DNA of 23,655 nucleotides, from the NCBI GenBank assembly GCA_904502005.1, contig CAJGDC010000028.1:1-23655 (forward strand), read 5' to 3'. The notes under the pieces were generated by a model, which saw nothing but the letters and a program-made list of their open reading frames with translations, had not been told where the DNA came from and ran no database searches. Made by a program: the position numbers and the translations under genes. Positions 15,605-23,468 of this stretch are shown here, piece by piece. Source of the stretch: an uncultured Alistipes sp. GTDB taxonomy: Bacteria; Bacteroidota; Bacteroidia; Bacteroidales; Rikenellaceae. The stretch's first letter is position 1. The number at the start of each line of letters is the position of its first letter.

Positions 15605-15613
15605 TCTACAACT

Positions 15614-17317
15614 ATGGGATTTCTGCCAACGACAGTAAAGGAGATGAAGGCACTGGGCTGGGATTATGTGGATATAATCCTCTTTACCGGCGACGCCTAT
15701 ATCGACCACCCATCTTTTGGTGCGGCGGTAGTCAGCCGACTCTTTGAGGCTGAGGGTTTCCGCGTGGCAGTAGTTCCACAGCCAAATTGGCGCGATGACT
15801 TGCGAGACTTTAAGAAACTTGGCACTCCGCGCCTCTGCTTCTGCGTCAGCGCAGGTGCTATGGACTCGATGGTCAACCACTATACAGCAAACATCCGCCT
15901 GAGGAGCAATGACGCCTATACGGCAGGTGGTGCAGCCGGTTTTAGACCCGACTATACCGTTACAACATATACAAAGATTCTCAAGAGTCTGTTTCCGGAT
16001 GTGCCAGTACTTATCGGTGGCATTGAGGCATCACTGCGCCGTGTAACCCACTATGATTACTGGAAGAATACCCTTATGCCATCAATTCTTATTGATAGCG
16101 GAGCTGATTTTCTGTTATATGGTATGGGTGAGAGGGTTATCAGGGATGTCGCGCAGACAATGCGTAACGGCTTTAATCCCAAGCGAATACGCACTATTCG
16201 CCAAGTAGCTTTTGTGGCTGAAAAGAGCTATATTGAGCGACTTGATAAGAGTAAGACCGTTTTTCTCAACTCCTTTGAACAGTGCAAAGCTGACAAGCGC
16301 GCCTTTGGGCAGAACTTTGTAAGGGTTGAAACAGAGAGTAATCTACTCAATGCCGACAATATTCTTGTAGAGCCTACGGGTGATAAGTATGTGGTTATCA
16401 ACCCGATGAATGCTGCACTTACAACCGAACAGATAGACTACGCCTTTGAACTTCCATATATGCGTGCGCCACATCCGCGCTATAATGGTCGCGGGGATAT
16501 TCCTGCATGGGTGATGATTCGCCACTCGGTAAATATCCACCGAGGCTGTTTCGGCGGCTGCTCATTCTGCACCATCTCGGCACATCAAGGTAAATTTATC
16601 TCCTCAAGAAGTGAGGCCTCTATACTCCGCGAGGTGGAGAGGATGGTTGCCATGCCCGACTTTAAGGGTACGATAACAGATGTTGGAGGTCCTTCGGCAA
16701 ATATGTATCGCTTGGGTGGCAAGAATATTGAGCTGTGCGCCAAGTGTCGCCGCCCTTCGTGCCTACATCCGAAGCCTTGCCCAAATCTTAATCGCGACCA
16801 TCGCCCTCTTATGGAGCTTTATCGTAAGGTGAGGGCTATCAAGGGAGTTAAGCACGCCTATATCGGCAGCGGTATTCGCTACGACCTCTTTGAAAATAAC
16901 GACTACCTTAAGGAGGTTATCCTACACCACACATCCGGCAGACTGAAGGTTGCACCAGAGCATACTGAGGATGGCGTACTTAACCTGATGCGCAAGCCAT
17001 CGTTTACCCTCTTTGAGGCTCTAAACCGTGATTTTAACCGCATCTGCCGTGAGAATAACCTGCGCTATCAGCTCATTCCATACTTTATCTCGTCGCACCC
17101 TGGTTGTCACGAGAGCGATATGAAGGCACTATCATCAAAGGTGCTTGGCAAGCTAAACTTCACCCTTGAGCAGGTGCAGGATTTAACCCCTACGCCTATG
17201 ACTCTGAGCTCGGTAATGTTCTACACGGGCGAGAACCCATATACTGGTAAGAGGGTCTACGTTGCCCGTTCACAAGCCGATAAACGCAAACAGAAGCAAT
17301 TTTTCTTCAAGAAATAG
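15614..17317 (+). CDS. YgiQ-family radical SAM protein
   Basis: The 567-residue protein is a YgiQ-type radical SAM enzyme of unknown reaction. The N-terminal domain (about residues 15-200) holds YVDIILFTGDAYIDHPSFG and VLIGGIEASLRRVTHYDYW, with a cobalamin-binding-like fold seen in the family. The cluster motif is C312-x3-C316-x2-C319 in HRGCFGGCSFCTISAHQGK. LKVAPEHTEDGVLNLMRKPS and LIPYFISSHPG follow. A second cysteine group, CAKCRRPSCLHPKPC, comes after the cluster domain and may hold another metal. It lacks the long C-terminal tail of the E. coli protein (about 740 residues). It starts nine bases after the rluD-like stop and is the last gene of the tgt operon. Confidence 0.9.
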   Translation: MGFLPTTVKEMKALGWDYVDIILFTGDAYIDHPSFGAAVVSRLFEAEGFRVAVVPQPNWRDDLRDFKKLGTPRLCFCVSAGAMDSMVNHYTANIRLRSNDAYTAGGAAGFRPDYTVTTYTKILKSLFPDVPVLIGGIEASLRRVTHYDYWKNTLMPSILIDSGADFLLYGMGERVIRDVAQTMRNGFNPKRIRTIRQVAFVAEKSYIERLDKSKTVFLNSFEQCKADKRAFGQNFVRVETESNLLNADNILVEPTGDKYVVINPMNAALTTEQIDYAFELPYMRAPHPRYNGRGDIPAWVMIRHSVNIHRGCFGGCSFCTISAHQGKFISSRSEASILREVERMVAMPDFKGTITDVGGPSANMYRLGGKNIELCAKCRRPSCLHPKPCPNLNRDHRPLMELYRKVRAIKGVKHAYIGSGIRYDLFENNDYLKEVILHHTSGRLKVAPEHTEDGVLNLMRKPSFTLFEALNRDFNRICRENNLRYQLIPYFISSHPGCHESDMKALSSKVLGKLNFTLEQVQDLTPTPMTLSSVMFYTGENPYTGKRVYVARSQADKRKQKQFFFKK

Positions 17318-17324
17318 ACTGTGG

Positions 17325-17342
17325 TTGCACAATAGCGTGCAA
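17325..17342. other. small hairpin between convergent operons
   Basis: TTGCAC (17325-17330) and GTGCAA (17337-17342) form a perfect 6-bp stem with loop AATAGC in the 39-base gap between the YgiQ-type gene and the phosphoesterase gene. Neither strand has a T run after it, so it is not a standard terminator, though it is the only structure available to end either operon. Confidence 0.3.
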
Positions 17343-17356
17343 ATGATTCTCACTAT

Positions 17357-18991
17357 TTACAGCAAAATCAGCGTATCTACAGCCTCAACGCCGAAGCTGT
17401 CAACAGCACGGACACGAAGGAATGTAGAGGTTGAATCCACCTTAACACGGAACATGTGCTGGGCGTTGTTCTTAGAGAACGAGATTTTACGCCCACGAGA
17501 GTTCTTATGACGCACAACAGTTGAAGCCTCAGTAAAGAGAGGGTCGTCATGGTAGACCTGCCTTACTTTGAGTTGTCTTTTATCATCCCACACCTCAAGC
17601 TTTGAAGCAGGTTCGTCGCACCAATAATTGATATAGACGTAATCCTTAAAGCTATCGCTACCATAATTTATACGTCTGTCAGGATATGCCTTAATCAAAC
17701 TCTTGATATCCTCATTAGTGCGATAGCGCTCCCCTAACTTATTCATATCGTAGAGTCGGAATGGGAGGGTATCGTGCAATGAAGCAAAGTGCCAGCGCAA
17801 ATCTCTGCCATTGTAGTCAAAGATTTCGAAACCCGCAGGGCTACCATCTGTACAGATATGTGGATAGTTATTAAAGCCCGTCTCCCAGTTGTTGCCAGAG
17901 AGCGAGGTAACGGTATGCTCAGTAATATTTTTTAGCTCCTTTGGCTTTGAAATACGGCGACGATGAACGTGTGCGGTAACAAAGCGCACAGAGTTAAAGT
18001 CGCTAAAGCAGCTAATAAGCGAGTCGGTATCCTCTGGCTTTGAGAATGCCTTGATAAGACGGCCCTTGTTAGACATTCTAATAACACTATGGTGCATACA
18101 TACCACTATCGGAGTACTCTTATCCTCAATAGTCTCAAGGTCACGACGAAGCCAAGCAAGGCAGTCAGCACTCACACGGCGATCATAGTTGCGCTTTCCC
18201 ACAACCTCTGTTGGATACTTACCATCGCCGGCATCATTACGGAAGAAGGTGTTATCAAGCACAACATAGTGTACCTGACCAATATTAAAGGCGTAAAATC
18301 GTGGTGCACAAGTTGATGCATAAAGCTCTGAAGCAGCGTGGTCTGTAAGAATACCCGCAGGGACAGCGCCGTCATACTCATTCTCGCCCATAACTGTGTA
18401 AAACATTGCCGGATAGCGCATCTTAGCAAGCATACCAACAACATCCGTAGGGTCTATATCTTGAGAGTACCACGAGTCATTGCGGCACAAGTCGCCCAGG
18501 ATGACCGAGTAGACCGGAATACTATCCTTTACCTGCTCAGCTGCACGACGCAGAGCCGGCATACATGTACGACGGAATTGGTACATATCCTCATTGCGGG
18601 AGCTGATATGCATATCGGCAGTGAAAATCATGCGGTGGCGAGTGTTATCTACCTTGCGCAGAGTAAAATCATGACGCTCAACCTTCTGCAGATGTTTCTG
18701 ATCAAGGGGTGCCCAAAATTGCGGAATCACTCCCTTCTTAGCCGTTGGCTCGTAGCCAGATGGGGTGATAATAAAGACTGAGCCATAGTACTTAAGCGAG
18801 TTAAGACTGTAGAAGCCAAGGCTATCTGTACGAGTAAAGAGTGCGCCATCGCTCACTACAACACCCTCAACAGGCTCTCCCTGACAAGTTACCGTTCCCA
18901 CAATGTTAGCTACGCCCTTAGACTCAGAGCTCTGTGCCCAAAGGGTAGATGTTGCGACTAATGACAGTAATATGGCTACTAACTTTCTCAT
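17357..18991 (-). CDS. secreted calcineurin-like phosphoesterase with carboxypeptidase-regulatory-like N-terminus
   Basis: The 544-residue precursor starts with a signal peptide (MRKLVAILLSLVATSTLWAQ). A small beta domain (about residues 28-110, IVGTVTCQGEPVEGVVVSDG) of the carboxypeptidase-regulatory type follows, then a metallophosphoesterase domain (about 118-350) and a C-terminal beta domain. Metal motifs present are D126-x-H128 (TADMHIS), GDLCRND (Asp167), MHH (His300-301) and H341-V-H343. The usual GNHD block is replaced by MGENEYD (202-207), so the metal-binding Asn and the acid-base His appear altered. Targets of this family include phosphate esters taken up from outside; the substrate here is unknown. 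I use the ATG at 18991, which overlaps the rsmG stop as ATGA. Confidence 0.85.
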   Translation of the reverse strand: MRKLVAILLSLVATSTLWAQSSESKGVANIVGTVTCQGEPVEGVVVSDGALFTRTDSLGFYSLNSLKYYGSVFIITPSGYEPTAKKGVIPQFWAPLDQKHLQKVERHDFTLRKVDNTRHRMIFTADMHISSRNEDMYQFRRTCMPALRRAAEQVKDSIPVYSVILGDLCRNDSWYSQDIDPTDVVGMLAKMRYPAMFYTVMGENEYDGAVPAGILTDHAASELYASTCAPRFYAFNIGQVHYVVLDNTFFRNDAGDGKYPTEVVGKRNYDRRVSADCLAWLRRDLETIEDKSTPIVVCMHHSVIRMSNKGRLIKAFSKPEDTDSLISCFSDFNSVRFVTAHVHRRRISKPKELKNITEHTVTSLSGNNWETGFNNYPHICTDGSPAGFEIFDYNGRDLRWHFASLHDTLPFRLYDMNKLGERYRTNEDIKSLIKAYPDRRINYGSDSFKDYVYINYWCDEPASKLEVWDDKRQLKVRQVYHDDPLFTEASTVVRHKNSRGRKISFSKNNAQHMFRVKVDSTSTFLRVRAVDSFGVEAVDTLILL

Positions 18992-19620
18992 TTTGAACAA
19001 TATACCACCTGTTTTGTTTCAAAAAACTCATCCTCAAAGAACTCCGATATATTATATCTCTGCCAGCTCATCTTCGTAGCAGCGAGCTCCTCTGTCAAAT
19101 CACCACCCTTGAGGTACAATATACCATTTGGAAGGCTACCCTTACCCTCTCCGCGCTCAATTTTGCCCCACACCCAACCTACAAAGGTGCTCATATCGGT
19201 CACAGCGCGCGAGACTACAAAGTCAAAATTCTGGGCGATACTCTCCACGCGAGCATTCACAGCGGTAAGATTTGTGATTCCCGCCGCCTCGCAGACACCG
19301 CTAACGACCTTAATCTTCTTACCAATTGAGTCTACAGCCATAAATTTCACCTCCGGGAAGAGTATAGCCAGCGGAACACTCGGAAAGCCTCCGCCACAAC
19401 CCACATCAATAACCCTTGCACCGGCATTAAAAGTGCATACCTTGGCTATTGCAAGAGAGTGGAGCACATGCTTAAGGTAGAGGGTGTCAAAATCCTTACG
19501 CGAGATGACATTTATCTTTGCATTCCACTCAGCATAGACATCGTACAGAGCCGTAAATTGCCCCTTCTGCCTATCTGTGAGGTTAGGAAAATTGTCAAAT
19601 ATTAATTGGGAAGTATACAT
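18988..19620 (-). CDS. rsmG: 16S rRNA (guanine527-N7)-methyltransferase
   Basis: This 210-residue SAM-dependent enzyme methylates G527 in the 530 loop of 16S rRNA. The family signature is complete: WNAKINVISRKDFDTLYLKH, then the SAM-binding VIDVGCGGGFPSVPLAILFP (about residues 69-88), VKFMAVDSIGKKIKVV, and DFVVSRAVTDMSTFV. The length fits (about 205-240). It starts three bases after the ECF sigma stop and overlaps the phosphoesterase start by four bases, so it sits in the middle of a four-gene minus-strand operon. The grouping with a sigma factor is unusual, but the identity is not in doubt. Confidence 0.95.
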   Translation of the reverse strand: MYTSQLIFDNFPNLTDRQKGQFTALYDVYAEWNAKINVISRKDFDTLYLKHVLHSLAIAKVCTFNAGARVIDVGCGGGFPSVPLAILFPEVKFMAVDSIGKKIKVVSGVCEAAGITNLTAVNARVESIAQNFDFVVSRAVTDMSTFVGWVWGKIERGEGKGSLPNGILYLKGGDLTEELAATKMSWQRYNISEFFEDEFFETKQVVYCSK

Positions 19621-19623
19621 ACC

Positions 19624-20214
19624 TTACTCTATTTTCTCACCATCGGTGATAAGTTTACTCATCATTGCGCGCACACGAAAGATGCGAGTCTTAACCGTTC
19701 CAAGTTTCATCTGAAGAGCCTCTGCAATCTCCTCATAGGTATACTCCTCAATAAATCTAAGGATAAACAACTCTCGATAATCTGCCGGTAGTGTTGCAAT
19801 ATAACGCTCTATCTGAGCTCGCTGCTGTGCGTTAATAATACTCTCCTCAGGCGTTGGTGAAGCGGCCTGAGCATTATTTGTACATCGACCCTCAAGGGGC
19901 AGGTTATTCTCTGGATTAAGGGCTTTACTGCGGCGAGAGCGATTGAAATCTACAAATGTATTTTTAGCAATGGTGCAAATCCAGGCACCAAAGTCGTAGT
20001 CAGGATTGTAGCGGTTGATATTAACAAATGCCTTCATAAATGCCTCCTGAAGCAGATCCTCCACATCATCGCTATTGCTTGCGCGCTTGACGAGCATGGC
20101 GTAGATATTGTCCTTATGGCGCATAAAGAGTGGTTCAAAGGCTCTACTATCACCCTCTACCACAAGACGCACCAATTTTCGGTCATCTAACGCACTATAC
20201 TCCTTTATCTCCAT
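19624..20214 (-). CDS. RNA polymerase ECF-type sigma factor
   Basis: The 196-residue protein is a sigma-70 family member of the ECF group. Region 2 (about residues 25-95) contains DDVEDLLQEAFMKAFVNINR and FGAWICTIAKNTFVDFNRSR for -10 recognition and melting. A variable linker rich in Asn, Ala and Pro follows. Region 4 (about 135-190) reads LPADYRELFILRFIEEYTYE and IAEALQMKLGTVKTRIFRVR, a clear helix-turn-helix. No anti-sigma factor gene lies beside it: upstream is the glycosyltransferase, whose end it overlaps by 10 bases, and downstream is rsmG. Control may therefore be at its own promoter or by a distant partner. Target genes cannot be told from the sequence. Confidence 0.94.
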   Translation of the reverse strand: MEIKEYSALDDRKLVRLVVEGDSRAFEPLFMRHKDNIYAMLVKRASNSDDVEDLLQEAFMKAFVNINRYNPDYDFGAWICTIAKNTFVDFNRSRRSKALNPENNLPLEGRCTNNAQAASPTPEESIINAQQRAQIERYIATLPADYRELFILRFIEEYTYEEIAEALQMKLGTVKTRIFRVRAMMSKLITDGEKIE

Positions 20215-21353
20215 ACACTAATTCGCTCGCGCTGTGTGGCTCGGATAATAAATCGCACCCACGGCTCTATAAAGTCAAAGAGTGGCTCCCACGCCGCTAT
20301 ACCCTGCTCTCCTACACGTGCCGCCGTTTTGCTATTAACAACGCCCATGATGATATAGCGTACAAACAGTAGTAGCGCAGCAAAAATCTTTAGTTCAAAA
20401 GGGAGAACCGCTATAGCACCTATCGCCGCAACAAAAAATGCAAGGCGGCAAATCATCGCACATCCCTCAGCATTTCTTGCCTGCTGGGTATAATACTGTC
20501 GGGTCTGACCCTGACGATATATCTCAGTCAGCCAACTGTTAAAGGAGTGAGGTGGCTGCTCTGAGCAGTGGGCTGCAGGGGTAAGAAGTACCGAGACGTT
20601 ATCTTTAGTGGCTATACGCTGTATAAAGAGGTCATCCTCTCCGGCTGTAAGGTCAAGGTGGTCAAAACCGCGCACGCTAAAGTAGAGGCTCTTGGTAAAT
20701 CCCATACAGTTGCGTGAAGCTCCATATTGACGACCACGAATAGCCTCAGCAAGATATGTACGCACCTCACTAAAACGATACTTACGATAGAAGAGGTTTT
20801 TCAGTCCGCTCTGCTGTGCCCAGTTGCAATATCCCAACACAATATCACCATACATAAAGCCACGAGCCATATAGTTCACCCAGTCGCGTGTAGTAAGAGT
20901 TGTCTCCGGGGTTGTGATGACAATATGTTCATAGCTTGCCGACTTAATGCCGATATTGAGCGCTAAGCGCATAGTGATTGGGTACTGAGGTGTGTAGTCA
21001 ATCTGTGTAGTCTTGAGGTGTTTATAGAACTTACGCAGATGTTTAAGGGTTGCGTAGTAGGCATCCTCCTTGCCCACATATACCGCAACAACCTCGTATG
21101 TTGGGCAACTCTGAGAGAGCAGCGTGCGAAAATCACCCTTCAGATACTCCTCATCCTCACCAAAGAGGGGAACGACGACAGATACTGGAGGCTGCTCCTG
21201 AAGTATTTGCGTGCGAGTTGTCTGCTTGAATTTTGCAACTATAAGCATTCGGCATAGGCTAACAACTTGCTCCACAAAAAGTACCACAACAAGCAGCAGA
21301 AGCACCAGCGCAGCGATGCCGTATCCATCAATAATTTCGTTAAGTATCTCCAT
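20205..21353 (-). CDS. glycosyltransferase family 2-like membrane protein, without DxD
   Basis: The 382-residue protein has one N-terminal membrane helix (about residues 12-38), a GT-A domain starting PPVSVVVPLFGEDEEYL (55-71), and C-terminal hydrophobic segments at about 295-335. The usual TDAD nucleotide-sugar site is replaced by TTPETT (147-152), so the metal-binding aspartates are missing. The acceptor-side acidic motif AGEDDLF (237-243) and the QGQTRQYY segment are retained. It may use an altered donor or metal mode, or be catalytically weak. I start at the ATG at 21353, which follows a promoter box by six bases; a TTG further upstream is unlikely. It is the first gene of the operon with the ECF sigma factor, overlapping it by 10 bases. 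Confidence 0.85.
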   Translation of the reverse strand: MEILNEIIDGYGIAALVLLLLVVVLFVEQVVSLCRMLIVAKFKQTTRTQILQEQPPVSVVVPLFGEDEEYLKGDFRTLLSQSCPTYEVVAVYVGKEDAYYATLKHLRKFYKHLKTTQIDYTPQYPITMRLALNIGIKSASYEHIVITTPETTLTTRDWVNYMARGFMYGDIVLGYCNWAQQSGLKNLFYRKYRFSEVRTYLAEAIRGRQYGASRNCMGFTKSLYFSVRGFDHLDLTAGEDDLFIQRIATKDNVSVLLTPAAHCSEQPPHSFNSWLTEIYRQGQTRQYYTQQARNAEGCAMICRLAFFVAAIGAIAVLPFELKIFAALLLFVRYIIMGVVNSKTAARVGEQGIAAWEPLFDFIEPWVRFIIRATQRERISVWR

Positions 21354-21359
21354 AGGTTG

Positions 21360-21367
21360 CAAAGATA
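21360..21367 (-). promoter_or_regulatory. -7 box of the glycosyltransferase-sigma-rsmG operon
   Basis: Read on the minus strand this is TATCTTTG, an exact match to TAnnTTTG, six bases before the ATG at 21353. It is also most of the right arm of an 11-bp inverted repeat (21361-21371 with 21395-21405). No clear -33 element is seen. Confidence 0.6.
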
Positions 21368-21405
21368 GCAAATTCTGCCGAAAAGATAAAGATATTGCTA
21401 TCTTT
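21361..21405 (-). repeat. alternative hairpins between the lipid kinase gene and the glycosyltransferase promoter
   Basis: On the minus strand, directly after the kinase stop codon, AAAGATAGCAA (21405-21395) can pair with TTGCTATCTTT (21371-21361), a perfect 11-bp stem. Alternatively AAAGATA (21405-21399) pairs with the nearer TATCTTT (21394-21388) around a GCAA tetraloop, followed by ATCTTTTC, which resembles a short terminator. The two pairings exclude each other. Confidence 0.6.
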
Positions 21406-22281
21406 TTACACCCTCTCTGGTACTATTATTCTTAAATTTCCAGGTAGGCACTCAATCTCTAACGGGAACTCAGCACTTGGCTGACCATCCATATCGGTAA
21501 GTGGCGAGAGTGGCGAAGTAATTTGCAGTTTTTTTGAACGAATGTGGATAATATCCTCATTCTCACGACCCAATAGAATCAGTTTAGCTGCTGCCCATGC
21601 ACCGTCAAAGGTACCACACTTGCGCATTATCATACAATCCAACAGTCCATCTCTAATAGATGCATCGCGAGCAATTGGGAACCGTCCTGCCGTCTCACCA
21701 TTGAAGATGAGCGTTATCATACTATCAACATCTATCTCACCATTATCGTGCACAATATGCAGTGGAATAAACTCGCGGTTATGAAGCTCCTTTGAACCCT
21801 CAATTAGATATGCCGCCTTGCCAATATGGCGCTTTATCTTCTCAGGCGTATGTTGCGAGGTGGTGGTAAACATTCCGAAGCTGAAGATATTGACAAAGTA
21901 CATACCATTAACCCTTCCGCAATCAATCCTCTGCTCAGTACCTTTAACAATCTGCTCTGCAGCCTTAAAAGTCCTCGCACTAACCCCCAGAGCACCCGCA
22001 AAGTCATTTGCCGTACCTGCCGGAATAATTCCTATAGGATAGTCAAGATTCATGGCACGCATAGCATTGACGACGTAGTTTATCGTGCCATCGCCACCAC
22101 AGATAACAACTAAGTCAATATCGTCACTCTCCCCCTCAAATGGATTCTGCCCAAAGCGCAACATCTTCGGTATTGGCGTATATCCCGCCTCAGAGAATAT
22201 CTGCTCTAAAGCATCCATCTTTCGGCGAATACGTCCACGACCCGCCTTGACGTTGTATAATAACAATAATTTCTTAGACAT
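21406..22281 (-). CDS. diacylglycerol/lipid kinase (DgkB/YegS family)
   Basis: This 291-residue cytosolic or membrane-surface enzyme belongs to the diacylglycerol kinase catalytic-domain family, which phosphorylates lipid hydroxyls with ATP. The ATP-binding motif GGDGT is at residues 62-66 (LVVICGGDGTINYVV), followed by GIIPAGTANDFAGALGV (84-100). The C-terminal lobe reads IDVDSMITLIFNGETAG and TDMDGQPSAEFPLEIE, the last corresponding to the usual DGE segment. The start is the ATG at 22281, two bases after the apbE-like stop; a GTG at 22287 overlapping that stop is possible. It probably shares the upstream gene's promoter at 23304-23311. The exact lipid substrate is not visible. Confidence 0.92.
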   Translation of the reverse strand: MSKKLLLLYNVKAGRGRIRRKMDALEQIFSEAGYTPIPKMLRFGQNPFEGESDDIDLVVICGGDGTINYVVNAMRAMNLDYPIGIIPAGTANDFAGALGVSARTFKAAEQIVKGTEQRIDCGRVNGMYFVNIFSFGMFTTTSQHTPEKIKRHIGKAAYLIEGSKELHNREFIPLHIVHDNGEIDVDSMITLIFNGETAGRFPIARDASIRDGLLDCMIMRKCGTFDGAWAAAKLILLGRENEDIIHIRSKKLQITSPLSPLTDMDGQPSAEFPLEIECLPGNLRIIVPERV

Positions 22282-22283
22282 AA

Positions 22284-23282
22284 TCACTCCTGATTTGCTA
22301 GCGTGGAGAATGTTCTATATCCATCCCCCTCTGCAATTATAAAATAGACCTCAACGCCCTCAGTCTTGAGCCTTTGAGCCAACTCGATTGCTCGCTCCGT
22401 ACCCATAGCCATAAACATTGTAGCCATAGCATCAGCCTCAACACATCTATCCGTTACAACCGTAGCCGACAGTAGCGACGAGATAACCCCACGACCACTC
22501 TTTGGGTTTATCGTATGGACCACCTTATTTCCCTCACTGTCAGTATAATATCTGCGATAATTGCCCGATGTTGCAAGTGCTTTATCACCCAAATGTACCA
22601 CAGTCTGCTGATACTGTCCCGGGTTCTGATTTCCCTCAAACGGAGTATCAACACCTATACGCCACGCCACGCCCTTCGGATTTCTTCCCGATGCGCGAAT
22701 TTCGCCACCGACCTCAACAATATAATCACTGCAACCGAGCTGCTCTAACCTATCAGCCAACATATCCACAGTATACCCCTTAGCCAATGAATTTAAGTCC
22801 AACTGCAGGCGACTATCATGCTTTACGATACGACTACCAGAAACAGAGAATTTGTCAAAACCGACAAATTGAAGTAGCGAGTCCACATTAGGATGTTCGA
22901 TTTTACCCTTTGCCGCAAATCCATAGGCATCTGTAAGAGGCTTGACTGTAATATCATACATACCGTCACTAAGCACATTCATCTTTGCCGCCACTGCTAT
23001 ATTTCTCAGCAGATGAATATCAAGGCTATCAGTGGCTGATGTATTTATACGGCTTATAAGAGATTTTGGATTAAAGATTGACATTGAGGACTTTGCAAGC
23101 GAATCTATATGCATCGCCTCAGCGTAAATCTCCCCCTGCTGCAACTCCCCCTTTGCCACCACACGAAAGGTCGTACCCAACATAAGCCCCTCAACAGTAA
23201 CATAGCGAGGCTCAGTAGCGCAACCTTGACAGAATAAGGCCAGCAACAATGTCGCAAATATCGCAATTACAACCCTCTTCAT
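22284..23282 (-). CDS. apbE: FAD:protein FMN transferase, lipoprotein (ApbE family)
   Basis: The 332-residue precursor moves FMN from FAD onto a threonine of target proteins such as NqrB/NqrC or RnfG subunits, on the outer face of the inner membrane. The signal peptide VVIAIFATLLLALFCQGC ends in a lipobox with Cys21 as the lipidated residue. Family motifs are VTVEGLMLGTTFRVVAKG, SDGMYDITVKPLTDAYGF, LDLNSLAKGYTVDMLADRL, YIVEVGGEIRASGRNP, ATSGNYRRYY, VVHTINPKSGR and CVEADAMATMFMAMG, the last with the metal-binding aspartate region. I choose the ATG at 23282 because the signal peptide follows. Downstream, the lipid kinase starts within two bases. No Nqr or Rnf gene is in the window. Confidence 0.92.
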   Translation of the reverse strand: MKRVVIAIFATLLLALFCQGCATEPRYVTVEGLMLGTTFRVVAKGELQQGEIYAEAMHIDSLAKSSMSIFNPKSLISRINTSATDSLDIHLLRNIAVAAKMNVLSDGMYDITVKPLTDAYGFAAKGKIEHPNVDSLLQFVGFDKFSVSGSRIVKHDSRLQLDLNSLAKGYTVDMLADRLEQLGCSDYIVEVGGEIRASGRNPKGVAWRIGVDTPFEGNQNPGQYQQTVVHLGDKALATSGNYRRYYTDSEGNKVVHTINPKSGRGVISSLLSATVVTDRCVEADAMATMFMAMGTERAIELAQRLKTEGVEVYFIIAEGDGYRTFSTLANQE

Positions 23283-23303
23283 TTTTAGTCTATTTCTAAA
23301 ACG

Positions 23304-23335
23304 CAAAGTTATAAATTTTTGACTAAAATCGCAAA
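23304..23335 (-). promoter_or_regulatory. promoter of apbE and the lipid kinase
   Basis: On the minus strand a -33 TTTG (23335-23332) and a -7 TAACTTTG (23311-23304) are separated by 20 bases, close to the Bacteroidetes consensus, giving a leader of about 18 bases. An inverted repeat TTTTAGTC (23283-23290) / GACTAAAA (23321-23328) straddles the -7 box. Confidence 0.65.
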
Positions 23336-23425
23336 TTGGCATCCATCTAGATAGAGATTCGATACCAATATTAAAAAAAGGGTGTAAATTTTGCCGTTTT
23401 TGTTTCTAAATCAAGAAATTATACC

Positions 23426-23433
23426 TATCTTTG
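23426..23433 (+). promoter_or_regulatory. -7 box of the rpsO promoter
   Basis: TATCTTTG matches TAnnTTTG exactly. TTTG at 23399-23402 may be the -33 element (23-base spacing). Transcription should begin near 23437, giving a leader of about 80 bases. The stretch 23336-23398 between the divergent promoters shows nothing else that I can name. Confidence 0.65.
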
Positions 23434-23444
23434 CACCGCTTTAA

Positions 23445-23468
23445 CGCAATTCCAGTAAGGGGAATGCG
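23445..23468 (+). promoter_or_regulatory. possible S15-binding leader hairpin before rpsO
   Basis: CGCaATTCC (23445-23453) pairs with GGAATGCG (23461-23468), an 8-bp stem with one bulged A and loop AGTAAGG, right at the predicted 5' end of the rpsO mRNA. S15 autoregulation through leader structures occurs in several bacterial groups. I do not recognise this one as a named family. Confidence 0.4.
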
